Below, piece by piece: positions 7,376 through 14,584 of a DNA stretch of 20,684 nucleotides. This stretch comes from CAZPKH01 sp964587165. GTDB taxonomy: Bacteria > Bacteroidota > Bacteroidia > Bacteroidales > Muribaculaceae. Within the stretch, counting starts at the first letter, position 1. Every line of letters starts with the position of its first letter. The notes below the pieces were generated by a model. The model was not told the origin of the DNA and searched no databases. It saw only the letters and a program-made list of their open reading frames with translations. The stretch spans positions 1-20,684 of the forward strand of contig CAZPKH010000032.1 in NCBI GenBank assembly GCA_964587165.1, written 5' to 3'. A program made the position numbers and the translations under genes.

Positions 7376-8731
7376 TCACTCGAGTGTGAGCGGGGCGCCG
7401 CTGTAGAAATTGAGCAGGGCGCGGTTGAGCACCGTCATGTATTTTGCCTGTAGTAGCTGCTGCTCTGCCTGAAGCAGATCTGTGCGTCCGGTATTGAGGT
7501 CGACGATGTTTTTCAGTCCTACCTCAAACTGTTCGCTCACCAGGCGGTAGCTTTCGCGCATACTCTCGACATTTGCCGTGGCGTAGCTGTATTCCACTTT
7601 CGAATTATTGGCATTCAGCCAGCAAGTCTCGATGTTGGAATAGAGCTCTTTCTGCTGCTGGGCTAAGGCGATCTCGGCAGCATCGAGATCGAGCCTGGCC
7701 GAGGCTACGTTTGTGCGGTTGGTACGGTTGTCGAATATAGGCACGCTGAGTGTCACCCCTACCGAATTGTTGAGGTTCCGCTTGATCTGCTCGCCGAAGC
7801 TGCTGTCAAGACCGGATGAGTGAGTGGTGTTTATGCCCGCCGACATGGAAAGGGTCGGGTAGTATCCGCGCCGGGCTATGTCGACGCTCATTTCAGCCGA
7901 TTCGATGCCCAGACGGTTGTATCGTATCTCGGGGCGGAGCGACAGGGCCGAGTCGTACACCTGCTGAATCTCGGGGAGCGGTGAGGTGATGCGGGCTTCG
8001 TTGATCCCGGGGGCCACGACGTCGATCTCTTGCGGGCCGACTATCTCAAGGAGTTTCTTGAGCTGTAATTTGAACGATTCGAGCTGTGTCTGCGAGTTGG
8101 CTACATTATATTTCTGCTGACTCAGCTGTGCTTCCATCTGCTTTAGCTCGGCGCGCGAGATCTGCCCCACGTCGTACATCTGCTGTGCACGATCCATCTG
8201 CACCTCGGTGGTTTCAAGGATGCGTTTGTTCACCTCTACAGCCTCGCGCTGATAAAGTATCTGCACGTAAACCTGCACGATCTGTTCCTGAAGCTGCAGG
8301 CGGGAGGCGGCTTCGTCCTCGGCGCTCCGGCGCTTTTCGAGACGTGATTTTTGCAGCTGCTTGCGGTTGCGGCCGCCGTTCCACACAGTCCATTGTGCCG
8401 ACAGGCCGTATGATCCGTTATAGTTCACCTCCGACGATGATGTAGTCATCGTACCATCGGTCAGGTTGACATATCGCTCCGACCAGGGGCGCCACGACAG
8501 ATTGTGACCGGTGGCAAACGACAGCGAAGGCCAAAGCGCGCCCTCGCGGGCTTGTATGTCGATCTCGTTGCGATCTACGGCAAGCTGTTTCTGCTTTATG
8601 GTCAGATTGTTGGCCATAGCATAGTCGATGCACTGCTGTAGTGTCCACTCCTGCGGTGATGATGGTTCTTCGGTTTGAGCTGCCACGCACAGTGCAGACG
8701 CAAGTGCGAGTGTCGCAAATCTGAATCTCAT
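7376..8731 (-). CDS. TolC-family outer-membrane efflux channel
   Basis: The 451-residue protein should form the outer-membrane, periplasm-spanning exit duct of the tripartite pump. It starts with a signal peptide (MRFRFATLALASALCVAA, cleavage likely before QTEEP) and then EWTLQQCIDYAMANNLTIKQ, the usual first helix of outer-membrane efflux proteins. Two OEP repeats follow, with helical hairpins rich in Gln/Glu/Ala (for example the segments around residues 140-235 and 345-440) and beta strands such as YNGSYGLSAQWTVWNGGRNR and LSMSAGINTTHSSGL. The conserved VGLKNIVDLNTGRTDLLQAE appears near the end. It is the first gene of the operon, under a strong Bacteroidota promoter at 8759-8790, and all four pump genes run in the same direction with short gaps. 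Confidence 0.94.
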   Translation of the reverse strand: MRFRFATLALASALCVAAQTEEPSSPQEWTLQQCIDYAMANNLTIKQKQLAVDRNEIDIQAREGALWPSLSFATGHNLSWRPWSERYVNLTDGTMTTSSSEVNYNGSYGLSAQWTVWNGGRNRKQLQKSRLEKRRSAEDEAASRLQLQEQIVQVYVQILYQREAVEVNKRILETTEVQMDRAQQMYDVGQISRAELKQMEAQLSQQKYNVANSQTQLESFKLQLKKLLEIVGPQEIDVVAPGINEARITSPLPEIQQVYDSALSLRPEIRYNRLGIESAEMSVDIARRGYYPTLSMSAGINTTHSSGLDSSFGEQIKRNLNNSVGVTLSVPIFDNRTNRTNVASARLDLDAAEIALAQQQKELYSNIETCWLNANNSKVEYSYATANVESMRESYRLVSEQFEVGLKNIVDLNTGRTDLLQAEQQLLQAKYMTVLNRALLNFYSGAPLTLE

Positions 8732-8758
8732 AAATGAATGTTGATTTTTTTTCGACTA

Positions 8759-8790
8759 CAAATTTATACATATTGTCGACCCTTGACAAA
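8759..8790 (-). promoter_or_regulatory. Complete Bacteroidota promoter for the tripartite efflux operon
   Basis: On the minus strand a -33 TTTG (8787-8790) is followed by a 20-base spacer and TAAATTTG (8759-8766). Both boxes match the Bacteroides consensus exactly, with canonical spacing. It lies about 28 bases before the ATG of the TolC-like gene at 8731. Confidence 0.85.
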
Positions 8791-8854
8791 GCTCTTACTT
8801 TTAATTAACATAATATGAATCGTATATCAGCCAAATTAACACTTGCAGCTCTTA

Positions 8855-8895
8855 TTGTTAAAAAAGCTCCGACACCCACGCAGGGAGCCGGAGCT
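8855..8895 (-). terminator. Rho-independent terminator after fabD
   Basis: Bases 8865-8871 (AGCTCCG) pair with 8889-8895 (CGGAGCT). On the minus strand the hairpin is followed directly by TTTTTT. It lies 23-60 bases past the fabD stop and before the efflux promoter. Confidence 0.85.
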
Positions 8896-8918
8896 GTATG
8901 CTTTAAGAAGGGGGGAGC

Positions 8919-9797
8919 TTATTGCATCCCTTCGACTTTCACATCCTTGTTGATCTTCGATACGAGACCCTGAAGCACTTTGCCCGGGCCGAGCTCTACG
9001 AACTCTGTCACACCGTCGGCTATCATGTTGCGCACGGTCTGTGTCCAGCGCACCGGAGCGGTGAGCTGTTTCACCAGGTTTGCTTTTATCTCGGCAGGGT
9101 CGGTGTGAGGCAGAGCGTCGACATTCTGATATACAGGGCAGATAGGAGTGTGGAACTCTGTTGCTTCGATGGCGGCAGCAAGCTCCTCGCGGGCAGGCTC
9201 CATCAGCGGGGAGTGGAAAGCACCGCCGACTTTGAGCTTCAGCGCACGCTTGGCACCGGCAGCTTTTGCAGCTTCACAAGCAGCATCGATAGCTTCCATT
9301 TCTCCCGAAATCACAATCTGGCCGGGGCAGTTGTAGTTGGCGCATACCACTACGCCGGGAGTTGCGGCGCATATTTCCTCAACTTTTTCGTCGGGGAGAG
9401 CGAGCACGGCAGCCATGGTCGAGGGCTTGATCTCGCATGCTTTCTGCATAGCCTGCGCGCGGGCCGACACCAGCTTCAGACCATCCTCAAAGCTCAGAGC
9501 GCCGGCAGCTACCAGAGCTGAGAACTCGCCAAGCGAATGGCCGGCTACTGCATCGGGCCGGAAATCATCGCCGAGGCTCTTTGCCAGAATAACCGAGTGG
9601 AGGAATACGGCGGGTTGAGTCACTTTAGTCTGCTTGAGGGCATCCTCATCACCATTGAACATAATGTCGGTGATGTCGAAACCGAGAATACTGTTAGCCT
9701 TCTCGAAAAGCGAGCGGCAAAGTTCTGAGGACTCGTACAGGTCGTGGCCCATGCCCGAGAACTGGGCACCCTGGCCGGGAAAAACGTAAGCTTTCAT
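8919..9797 (-). CDS. fabD: Malonyl-CoA:ACP transacylase FabD
   Basis: The 292-residue cytoplasmic enzyme should move the malonyl group from CoA to acyl carrier protein for fatty-acid elongation. It starts MKAYVFPGQGAQFSGMG, with the oxyanion-hole GQGAQ at residues 9-12. The nucleophile elbow GHSLGEFSALVAAG has Ser88, SARAQAM has the malonate-binding Arg113, and GGAFHSPLM has catalytic His195. The frame is open to an ATG at 9926, but this would add 43 non-family residues and would place the start upstream of a TACCTTTG element at 9843-9850. The start at 9797 gives the normal FabD length. It is flanked by its own promoter and terminator, with no other fatty-acid genes in view. The call is very secure. 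Confidence 0.96.
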   Translation of the reverse strand: MKAYVFPGQGAQFSGMGHDLYESSELCRSLFEKANSILGFDITDIMFNGDEDALKQTKVTQPAVFLHSVILAKSLGDDFRPDAVAGHSLGEFSALVAAGALSFEDGLKLVSARAQAMQKACEIKPSTMAAVLALPDEKVEEICAATPGVVVCANYNCPGQIVISGEMEAIDAACEAAKAAGAKRALKLKVGGAFHSPLMEPAREELAAAIEATEFHTPICPVYQNVDALPHTDPAEIKANLVKQLTAPVRWTQTVRNMIADGVTEFVELGPGKVLQGLVSKINKDVKVEGMQ

Positions 9798-9842
9798 GCG
9801 TCTTGAAATTCGTTTTATCTTGATGTTTTGGTTTTCAGAGCG

Positions 9843-9850
9843 CAAAGGTA
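9843..9850 (-). promoter_or_regulatory. Bacteroidota -7 element for fabD
   Basis: The minus strand reads TACCTTTG, matching TAnnTTTG, 45 bases before the fabD ATG at 9797. A T-rich TTTT lies 20 bases upstream in place of a perfect -33 box. It argues against the longer upstream start. Confidence 0.6.
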
Positions 9851-9892
9851 CGGCAAATCTCCCGAAATAAAAAATCCACACTCTCCATAGGA

Positions 9893-9923
9893 TTGGAATT
9901 TCAAAATATTTTGAGTATCTTTG
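9893..9923 (+). promoter_or_regulatory. Bacteroidota promoter for the MNT/HEPN pair
   Basis: TATCTTTG at 9916-9923 matches TAnnTTTG, and TTGG at 9893-9896 lies 19 bases upstream as a -33 box. It diverges from the fabD promoter. It places transcription start near 9930, which supports the ATG at 9986 for the nucleotidyltransferase. Confidence 0.65.
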
Positions 9924-9985
9924 CAATGCTTACTGAGAATAACACTCTTGTCTCTAATCTATTTTTAAGCCTCGATCGGGACATT

Positions 9986-10291
9986 ATGAAATTAATAGAA
10001 GCAAATCTCTCAAAGATTATAACCGTATGCCGCCGTTTTCATGTTCGGCGGCTTTGGGTTTTCGGCTCAATCCTTACATCTCGGTTTAATGATTCAAGCG
10101 ATGTGGATTTCTGTGTGGATTTTGACTGGGATAATATTCCACTTCTTGACTCTGCCAATAATTTTTTTGGTTTTCAAGATGCTTTGGAGGATCTTCTGAA
10201 AAGAAAAATTGATTTGACTGACGATAGTGCTGTAAGCAATCCCTACTTTCGGGCAGAATTGAATGATACTCGAAAATTGATATATGGATAG
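9986..10291 (+). CDS. MNT-type nucleotidyltransferase, antitoxin of a HEPN/MNT pair
   Basis: The 101-residue protein is a minimal nucleotidyltransferase. The core motif GSILTSRFNDSSDVDFCVDF fits GSX10DXD exactly, and a third acidic region follows at KRKIDLTDDSA. It begins MKLIEANLSKIITVCRRFHV, a usual start for the family. An upstream in-frame ATG at 9926 is too close to the promoter, so I chose 9986. In type VII toxin-antitoxin pairs such proteins (MntA) transfer AMP to a tyrosine of a HEPN (HepT) ribonuclease and so silence it. Here the following HEPN gene is broken, so the antitoxin has no intact partner in view. The gene is visibly AT-richer than fabD and xseB around it, which suggests horizontal acquisition. 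Family call is strong; the present role is uncertain. Confidence 0.85.
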   Translation: MKLIEANLSKIITVCRRFHVRRLWVFGSILTSRFNDSSDVDFCVDFDWDNIPLLDSANNFFGFQDALEDLLKRKIDLTDDSAVSNPYFRAELNDTRKLIYG

Positions 10292-10432
10292 AAAAGTTCA
10301 AAAATCGCTATATGATATTATCGAACGTATAGAGGAGATTGAATCTTATTTTGAAACATTGCAAATGATCTGCCTAAACTGAAAGAGGAGGTCAGGTCCA
10401 TATTACTTGGTGAGAATATGACGAATGAGTGA
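10284..10432 (+). pseudogene. HEPN (DUF86/HepT-like) toxin gene with internal deletion and frameshift
   Basis: An ATG at 10284 overlaps the MNT stop by eight bases, the usual toxin position. The first frame reads MDRKVQKSLYDIIERIEEIE then SYFETLQ, a typical DUF86/HepT N-terminus, and then hits a stop at 10380-10382. From about 10364 a second frame reads NDLPKLKEEVRSILL and ends at TGA 10430-10432; this is a typical C-terminus of the same family. About 47 codons are left in total, against roughly 110-120 in intact relatives. The middle, which should contain the RX4HXY ribonuclease motif, is absent. The simplest reading is one internal deletion with a joint near 10358-10366 that also shifted the frame. 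The 32-residue product cannot be a ribonuclease. It ends six bases from the convergent xseB. Confidence 0.8.
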
Positions 10433-10438
10433 GCTTCA

Positions 10439-10648
10439 TTACTGCTGCAGGGAGGCGAGTATGGATTGGAGCTCGCGGTCGGTGGTTGTGAGACGAGCTC
10501 TACATTCGGCCAGCAGCTCGGAGGCGCGGCGCGTATAGGCGGCCAGCGAGTCGATGTCGCATTTGTCGGATTGCATCATGCGGAGTATCTCGTCGAGCTC
10601 GCCGACGGCTTGTGTGTATGTCAGTTCTTTTACGTTCTTGAATTCCAT
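10439..10648 (-). CDS. xseB: Exodeoxyribonuclease VII small subunit
   Basis: The 69-residue all-helical subunit binds several copies to the XseA large subunit to form exonuclease VII, which degrades single-stranded DNA to short oligonucleotides. The family pattern is clear: LTYTQAVGELDEILRMMQSD, then CDIDSLAAYTRRASELLAEC, then RLTTTDRELQSILASL. The length is normal. Its ATG lies 12 bases after the xseA stop and it is the last gene of the run. No convincing terminator is seen between its stop and the convergent HEPN remnant, only a 5-bp AATGA/TCATT pair. Confidence 0.94.
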   Translation of the reverse strand: MEFKNVKELTYTQAVGELDEILRMMQSDKCDIDSLAAYTRRASELLAECRARLTTTDRELQSILASLQQ

Positions 10649-10660
10649 TTGTATACAGTG

Positions 10661-11965
10661 TCAGATTGTTTTTGATGTGAATGATCCTTCGGCAAGTTCG
10701 GTCTGCACGACTGTGCCGGGTGCTACGGCGGCTGCCGAGCTTATGGCATGGCCATCGATGCGTGTTATCGAGTATCCGCGTGCCAATGTGGCTGCGGGCG
10801 AAAGAGCTTCGAGCATACGGCTCTGTGCCTGAAGATGCTGCTGCTGTCGCTGTATCACCGCTACTGCAGCGGCTTCCACATGGGCAGCTATGGCACTGAG
10901 GCGCGTCTGCTCGGGCGCTATGCGTGCCGGACTTATGCCTGAGAGGGCGGCGGCGGCTTCGGCAAGACGGCGGCGAGAGCGGTCGACAGCTGCTCCGGGA
11001 GCAACGGGAAGTATAGACTCGGCATATGCCAGTCGTCGCTGCTCGAGGCTGAGGCGCTCTGCCACGCTGCGGTGTATGGCTGTGGCGCGATCGAAGGCCA
11101 TATCGAGGGCGCTTCCGACTTGTGCTACAAGCCACTCTGCGGCAGCTGTGGGTGTCTTGACGCGCATATTGGCTACAAAGTCGAGTACTGTCACATCGCG
11201 CTCGTGGCCAAGCCCGATGATCACCGGCAGGGGGAACTGTGCGATGTTGGCGGCCAGATCGTAATTGTCGAACGCCTCAAGGTCTGATGTCGCTCCCCCT
11301 CCGCGTATTATCACTACACAGTCCCACTGTTCGGATTCGGCAGCGATCTGATCGAGAGCCGAGATGATGGTTGTAGGGGCCTGAACTCCCTGCATCACGG
11401 CCGGGAATAGCCGGGGCGTGAACCGCAGCCGGCGAGAGTTGAGCATAAGCTGGTTGATGAAATCACCGTAGCCGGCTGCTCCGGGTGCTGATATTATGGC
11501 GATGCGGGTGGGTGTAAGGGACCACTGCAGGTTGCGGTTGTCGTCGAGTATACCTTCGGCTTTGAGGCGCATGAGTATCTCCATGCGGCGGCGTTCGATG
11601 TCGCCCATGGTGAACGACGGGTTTACCGCCGTGATATTGAAAGCCATGCCGTAGAGAGGGTGGTATGTGGCCGATCCCTGCACCATGACGTTGAGGCCGG
11701 AGGCGAAGTCGCGCCCGGTGTGAGCTTTGAAATACGGGGCAATCCGCTGAAAGGTGCTTTGCCAGATTGCGGCGCGCATCTTGGCAACTGTGCGCCCCTG
11801 CTCGTCTTTCTGCAGCAGCTCCATGTAGCAGTGACCGCGCACGCGCACATCCGACAGTTCGGCTGTGACCCACACATCCTGCACCGAAGGGTCGGACACA
11901 AGCCGTGTGAGCCGTCGCCCGAGTTCGGTAAGTGTGATAGCCTGAGGGGTGTCGAGAGCGATCAT
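10661..11965 (-). CDS. xseA: Exodeoxyribonuclease VII large subunit
   Basis: The 434-residue cytoplasmic catalytic subunit cuts single-stranded DNA from both ends and takes part in repair. The N-terminal OB fold (about 1-110) contains ITLTELGRRLTRLVSD, VWVTAELSDVRVRGHCYMEL and the AAIWQSTFQRI segment. The catalytic region follows: RIAIISAPGAAGYGDFINQL, CVVIIRGGGATSDLEAFDNY, PVIIGLGHERDVTVLDFVA and RVKTPTAAAEWLV, all family hallmarks. A long coiled-coil region (about 285-385) ends with LARGYSITRIDG and a C-terminal strand. The ATG at 11965 overlaps the DUF3256 stop as ATGA, so it is translated with that gene. xseB follows 12 bases later. Confidence 0.96.
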   Translation of the reverse strand: MIALDTPQAITLTELGRRLTRLVSDPSVQDVWVTAELSDVRVRGHCYMELLQKDEQGRTVAKMRAAIWQSTFQRIAPYFKAHTGRDFASGLNVMVQGSATYHPLYGMAFNITAVNPSFTMGDIERRRMEILMRLKAEGILDDNRNLQWSLTPTRIAIISAPGAAGYGDFINQLMLNSRRLRFTPRLFPAVMQGVQAPTTIISALDQIAAESEQWDCVVIIRGGGATSDLEAFDNYDLAANIAQFPLPVIIGLGHERDVTVLDFVANMRVKTPTAAAEWLVAQVGSALDMAFDRATAIHRSVAERLSLEQRRLAYAESILPVAPGAAVDRSRRRLAEAAAALSGISPARIAPEQTRLSAIAAHVEAAAVAVIQRQQQHLQAQSRMLEALSPAATLARGYSITRIDGHAISSAAAVAPGTVVQTELAEGSFTSKTI

Positions 11966-12597
11966 TGCGCTGCGACAAATTTTTTGCCGTTCCAGGTGTA
12001 TTTCAGCGACGGTGCAAGATCGTCGGCTATCATGTCGTAAACATCCTCCGACAGGAATGTGCGCAGGTCGTTGGTGGCTGTAAGGGTCTGTGAGGCCGGA
12101 TCGTAGGTGTATTCGGCCATGATAAACGGCACCATGGCCTCGACGGTATCACGGTCGGAAGCCCCTTTTTTGGTGAGCCACTGTGCCAGAGCCGGAGCGG
12201 TGAAATATTTATCTGACGGATACTCGGTCCAGTCGGCAGCGGAGTAAAATGTTATATTGCTGTCCTTGGCCGGAGTGTCGATTGTACGGATCAGAGCTAT
12301 CACGTCGCCGGGGAGCATAGCGATGGTGTAAGTGGACGAAGGGGTCATGTTGATCACCATCATCTTGTCGTCGACCGAACGGATCGACGATTTGCCCTGC
12401 AGTCCGTTGGTGACAGGTGTAGTGAGCTGTGAGTCGTAGTAGTCGAGCATGTCGAGACGGTCGTTGCGCGTAAGCAGCAGCAGGAGTCCTTGCGGAGCGT
12501 TGATGAAAGCGTCGCGGGCAGTATTGTATGCCCACGACGGCATTGCGGTGGCAAGCAGGACGACTGCTACAACCAGATTTTTCAGAGTTTTGGTCAT
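11962..12597 (-). CDS. DUF3256-family secreted protein
   Basis: I chose the ATG at 12597 because it opens directly on a signal peptide, MTKTLKNLVVAVVLLATAMPSWA, giving a 211-residue precursor. The longer frame would put 18 polar residues in front of it. The mature part has a pattern I associate with the Bacteroidota DUF3256 family: FINAPQGLLLLLTRNDRLDM, LDYYDSQLTTPVTNGLQGKS, and repeated strand-like stretches such as DKMMVINMTPSSTYTIAML. There are no cysteines in the mature part and no TM segment, so it is probably periplasmic or surface-associated. The function is unknown. Its stop overlaps the xseA start by ATGA, while its start is 50 bases past the helicase stop, so it may be made with both. 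The family name is from memory. Confidence 0.8.
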   Translation of the reverse strand: MTKTLKNLVVAVVLLATAMPSWAYNTARDAFINAPQGLLLLLTRNDRLDMLDYYDSQLTTPVTNGLQGKSSIRSVDDKMMVINMTPSSTYTIAMLPGDVIALIRTIDTPAKDSNITFYSAADWTEYPSDKYFTAPALAQWLTKKGASDRDTVEAMVPFIMAEYTYDPASQTLTATNDLRTFLSEDVYDMIADDLAPSLKYTWNGKKFVAAQ

Positions 12598-12647
12598 AAT
12601 GCGGTAAATGGAGAATGTATGATAGGTGGTAGTGGACGGTGATTGTC

Positions 12648-14444
12648 TCATTTGCGGGATTTCTTGCGGCCCGGCTTCTTGGTGCCACCACGGTGTTTCT
12701 TCATGAAATACTCGGCGATGGTCTCTTCATTATCGTAGCCGCTGTCGGGGTTCTGCTGCTTTGAGCCGCGGTTTTTGCGGGATGCGCGGGCATAATCCTT
12801 ATCGGGGTCGGCTATCTCGCAATACACGCGCTTGCCCATGAATTCCGAGCCGGTGAGACCGGTGACGGTGCGACGGGCGTCGGCTTTCTTGACGTCGAAT
12901 AGCGAATATGTGCGCAGCAGATCGATGCGCCCCACGTCGATGCGGTTGCCGGGTATCGAGCGGTTGAGCAGCTCGATAAGGTTTCCGGCGAAGAAGCCGT
13001 CGGATTTTCCCAAGTTTATATACAGCCGCTCCATGCCGCGCTCGGCGGTACGGCGGTCTTTTTCAGCGTCGGTGAGCGGCTTGCGTGGCTCTTTCTTCTC
13101 TTTCTTGCCGGAGTCGGCGATATTGTCGATGGTGGGAGCGTCCTTGTAGTAGTCGAGCAGGCGGTTAAACTCTAATGAGAGCACGCGCTTGAGCAGGTCG
13201 CGGGCATCGAGCCATTCGAGTTTCCGCTCCACACCTGCCAGGTATGGAGCTATCTCTTCTTCGTCTACCTGCACACGCTCAAGCCTGTCGGCCAGGTTGT
13301 ACAGCTGCTTTTCAATGATATGCTGCGGTGTGGGCACATCGCGGCGCTCGAATTTCTTGCCTATGATGCGCTCTATCTCGCGGAGTTTTCCTTTCTCGCG
13401 CGAATGGATTATGGCTACGGAGATACCGGTTTTGCCGGCACGGCCGGTACGGCCGGAGCGGTGGGTATATACTGCTGTGTCGTCGGGCAAGCCGAAGTTT
13501 ATCACATGTGTCAGATCGTCGACGTCGAGACCTCGCGCCGCCACGTCGGTAGCCACAAGGATACGGAGCACACGGTCGCGGAATTTCTTCATCACGATGT
13601 CGCGCTGTGCCTGCGAGAGGTCGCCGTGCAGAGAGTCGGCATTGTAGCCGTCCTGTATCAGTTTGTCGGCTATCTCCTGGGTGTCGCGACGGGTGCGGCA
13701 GAACACTATGGCGTAGATATTCGGATTGTCGTCGCACACACGTTTGAGTGCCAGATATTTCTGTGATGCGGGCACCATGTAGTAGATATGGCGCACGTTC
13801 TCGGCGCCGCTGTTGCGTGTACCGACCACTACCTCGGAGGCATCGTGCATGTATTTCTTGGCAATTTTCGCAATCTCGGCAGGCATTGTGGCCGAGAACA
13901 TAAGCATGCGCCGCTCGGCGGGCACGTGCTCGAGGATTTCGTTGATCGAGTCGGAAAACCCCATGTTGAGCATCTCGTCGGCCTCGTCGAGCACCACTGT
14001 ATGCACGTTGTCGAGATTCACCTCTCCGCGGTTTATCAGGTCGATCAGACGCCCGGGGGTAGCCACAATGATCTGCACACCTTTGCGAAGGGCCCGTATC
14101 TGGCTTTCGATGCTTGAACCTCCGTAAACGGGTAGTACCTTAACATCGTCGATATATTTCGAGAAGTCGGCAAGATCCGACCCGATCTGCAAGCAGAGCT
14201 CGCGGGTAGGGGAGAGGATGAGAGCCTGTGTGGCGGTAGAGCGCGGATCGATACGCTGCAGCACGGGGAGTCCGAAGGCCGCCGTCTTGCCGGTGCCTGT
14301 CTGTGCGAGCGCCACTACGTCGCGGTTTTCGTTCAAAAGTTGCGGAATCACAGCCTCCTGCACAGGCATCGGCTGCTCGAAACCGAGCTCCTCGACTGCA
14401 CGTCGCAGAGGCTCGTCTATGCCTAATTCTTCGAAAGTCTTCAT
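12648..14444 (-). CDS. DEAD-box RNA helicase (DeaD/DbpA type)
   Basis: The 598-residue ATP-dependent RNA helicase probably acts in ribosome assembly or RNA turnover. Motifs in order are the Q motif (FEQPMPVQE, about 22-30), Walker A AQTGTGKT (47-54), PTRELC (79-84), GG and TPGRL (130s), DEAD (153-156), SAT in MLMFSATMP, then the second RecA domain with IVFCRTRRDTQEIAD, ATDVAARGLDVDDL and HRSGRTGRAG. After a linker comes a DbpA-type RNA-binding domain (about residues 465-550; LYINLGKSDGF, LIELLNRSIPGNRI, FDVKKADARRTVTGL). The C-terminus is Lys/Arg/Gly-rich and ends RGGTKKPGRKKSRK, as in many cold-shock helicases. It has its own TATCTTTG element. It is probably the first gene before DUF3256-xseA-xseB. 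Confidence 0.95.
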   Translation of the reverse strand: MKTFEELGIDEPLRRAVEELGFEQPMPVQEAVIPQLLNENRDVVALAQTGTGKTAAFGLPVLQRIDPRSTATQALILSPTRELCLQIGSDLADFSKYIDDVKVLPVYGGSSIESQIRALRKGVQIIVATPGRLIDLINRGEVNLDNVHTVVLDEADEMLNMGFSDSINEILEHVPAERRMLMFSATMPAEIAKIAKKYMHDASEVVVGTRNSGAENVRHIYYMVPASQKYLALKRVCDDNPNIYAIVFCRTRRDTQEIADKLIQDGYNADSLHGDLSQAQRDIVMKKFRDRVLRILVATDVAARGLDVDDLTHVINFGLPDDTAVYTHRSGRTGRAGKTGISVAIIHSREKGKLREIERIIGKKFERRDVPTPQHIIEKQLYNLADRLERVQVDEEEIAPYLAGVERKLEWLDARDLLKRVLSLEFNRLLDYYKDAPTIDNIADSGKKEKKEPRKPLTDAEKDRRTAERGMERLYINLGKSDGFFAGNLIELLNRSIPGNRIDVGRIDLLRTYSLFDVKKADARRTVTGLTGSEFMGKRVYCEIADPDKDYARASRKNRGSKQQNPDSGYDNEETIAEYFMKKHRGGTKKPGRKKSRK

Positions 14445-14463
14445 AGTTCAATTTTTGTAAGTA

Positions 14464-14471
14464 CAAAGATA
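14464..14471 (-). promoter_or_regulatory. Bacteroidota -7 element for the helicase gene
   Basis: The minus strand reads TATCTTTG, matching TAnnTTTG, 19 bases before the ATG at 14444. No clear -33 box is seen. Confidence 0.6.
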
Positions 14472-14522
14472 TAACAAAAACGGCGTAAACCATGTTTAAC
14501 GGATGGTGAATTTGCCAGTGGG

Positions 14523-14561
14523 TATGAAAATCAGAACCCCCGGCATCACTGCCGAGGATTC
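14523..14561 (-). terminator. Terminator after the outer-membrane barrel gene
   Basis: Bases 14534-14545 pair with 14550-14561 in a 12-bp stem with two G-U pairs and a GUGA (GNRA-type) loop on the minus strand. TGATTTTCAT follows. It lies 24 bases past the barrel stop and upstream of the helicase promoter. Confidence 0.75.
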
Positions 14562-14584
14562 CCGATCTTGCATGATTATTATGA

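Noticed and set aside
9798..9926. Longer fabD start at 9926
   Set aside because: The 43 extra residues are not part of the FabD family and the fabD -7 element at 9843-9850 lies inside them.
9893..10440. Insertion sequence or integron cassette carrying the MNT/HEPN pair
   Set aside because: No transposase, terminal inverted repeats or target-site duplication could be seen around the pair; only base composition hints at transfer.
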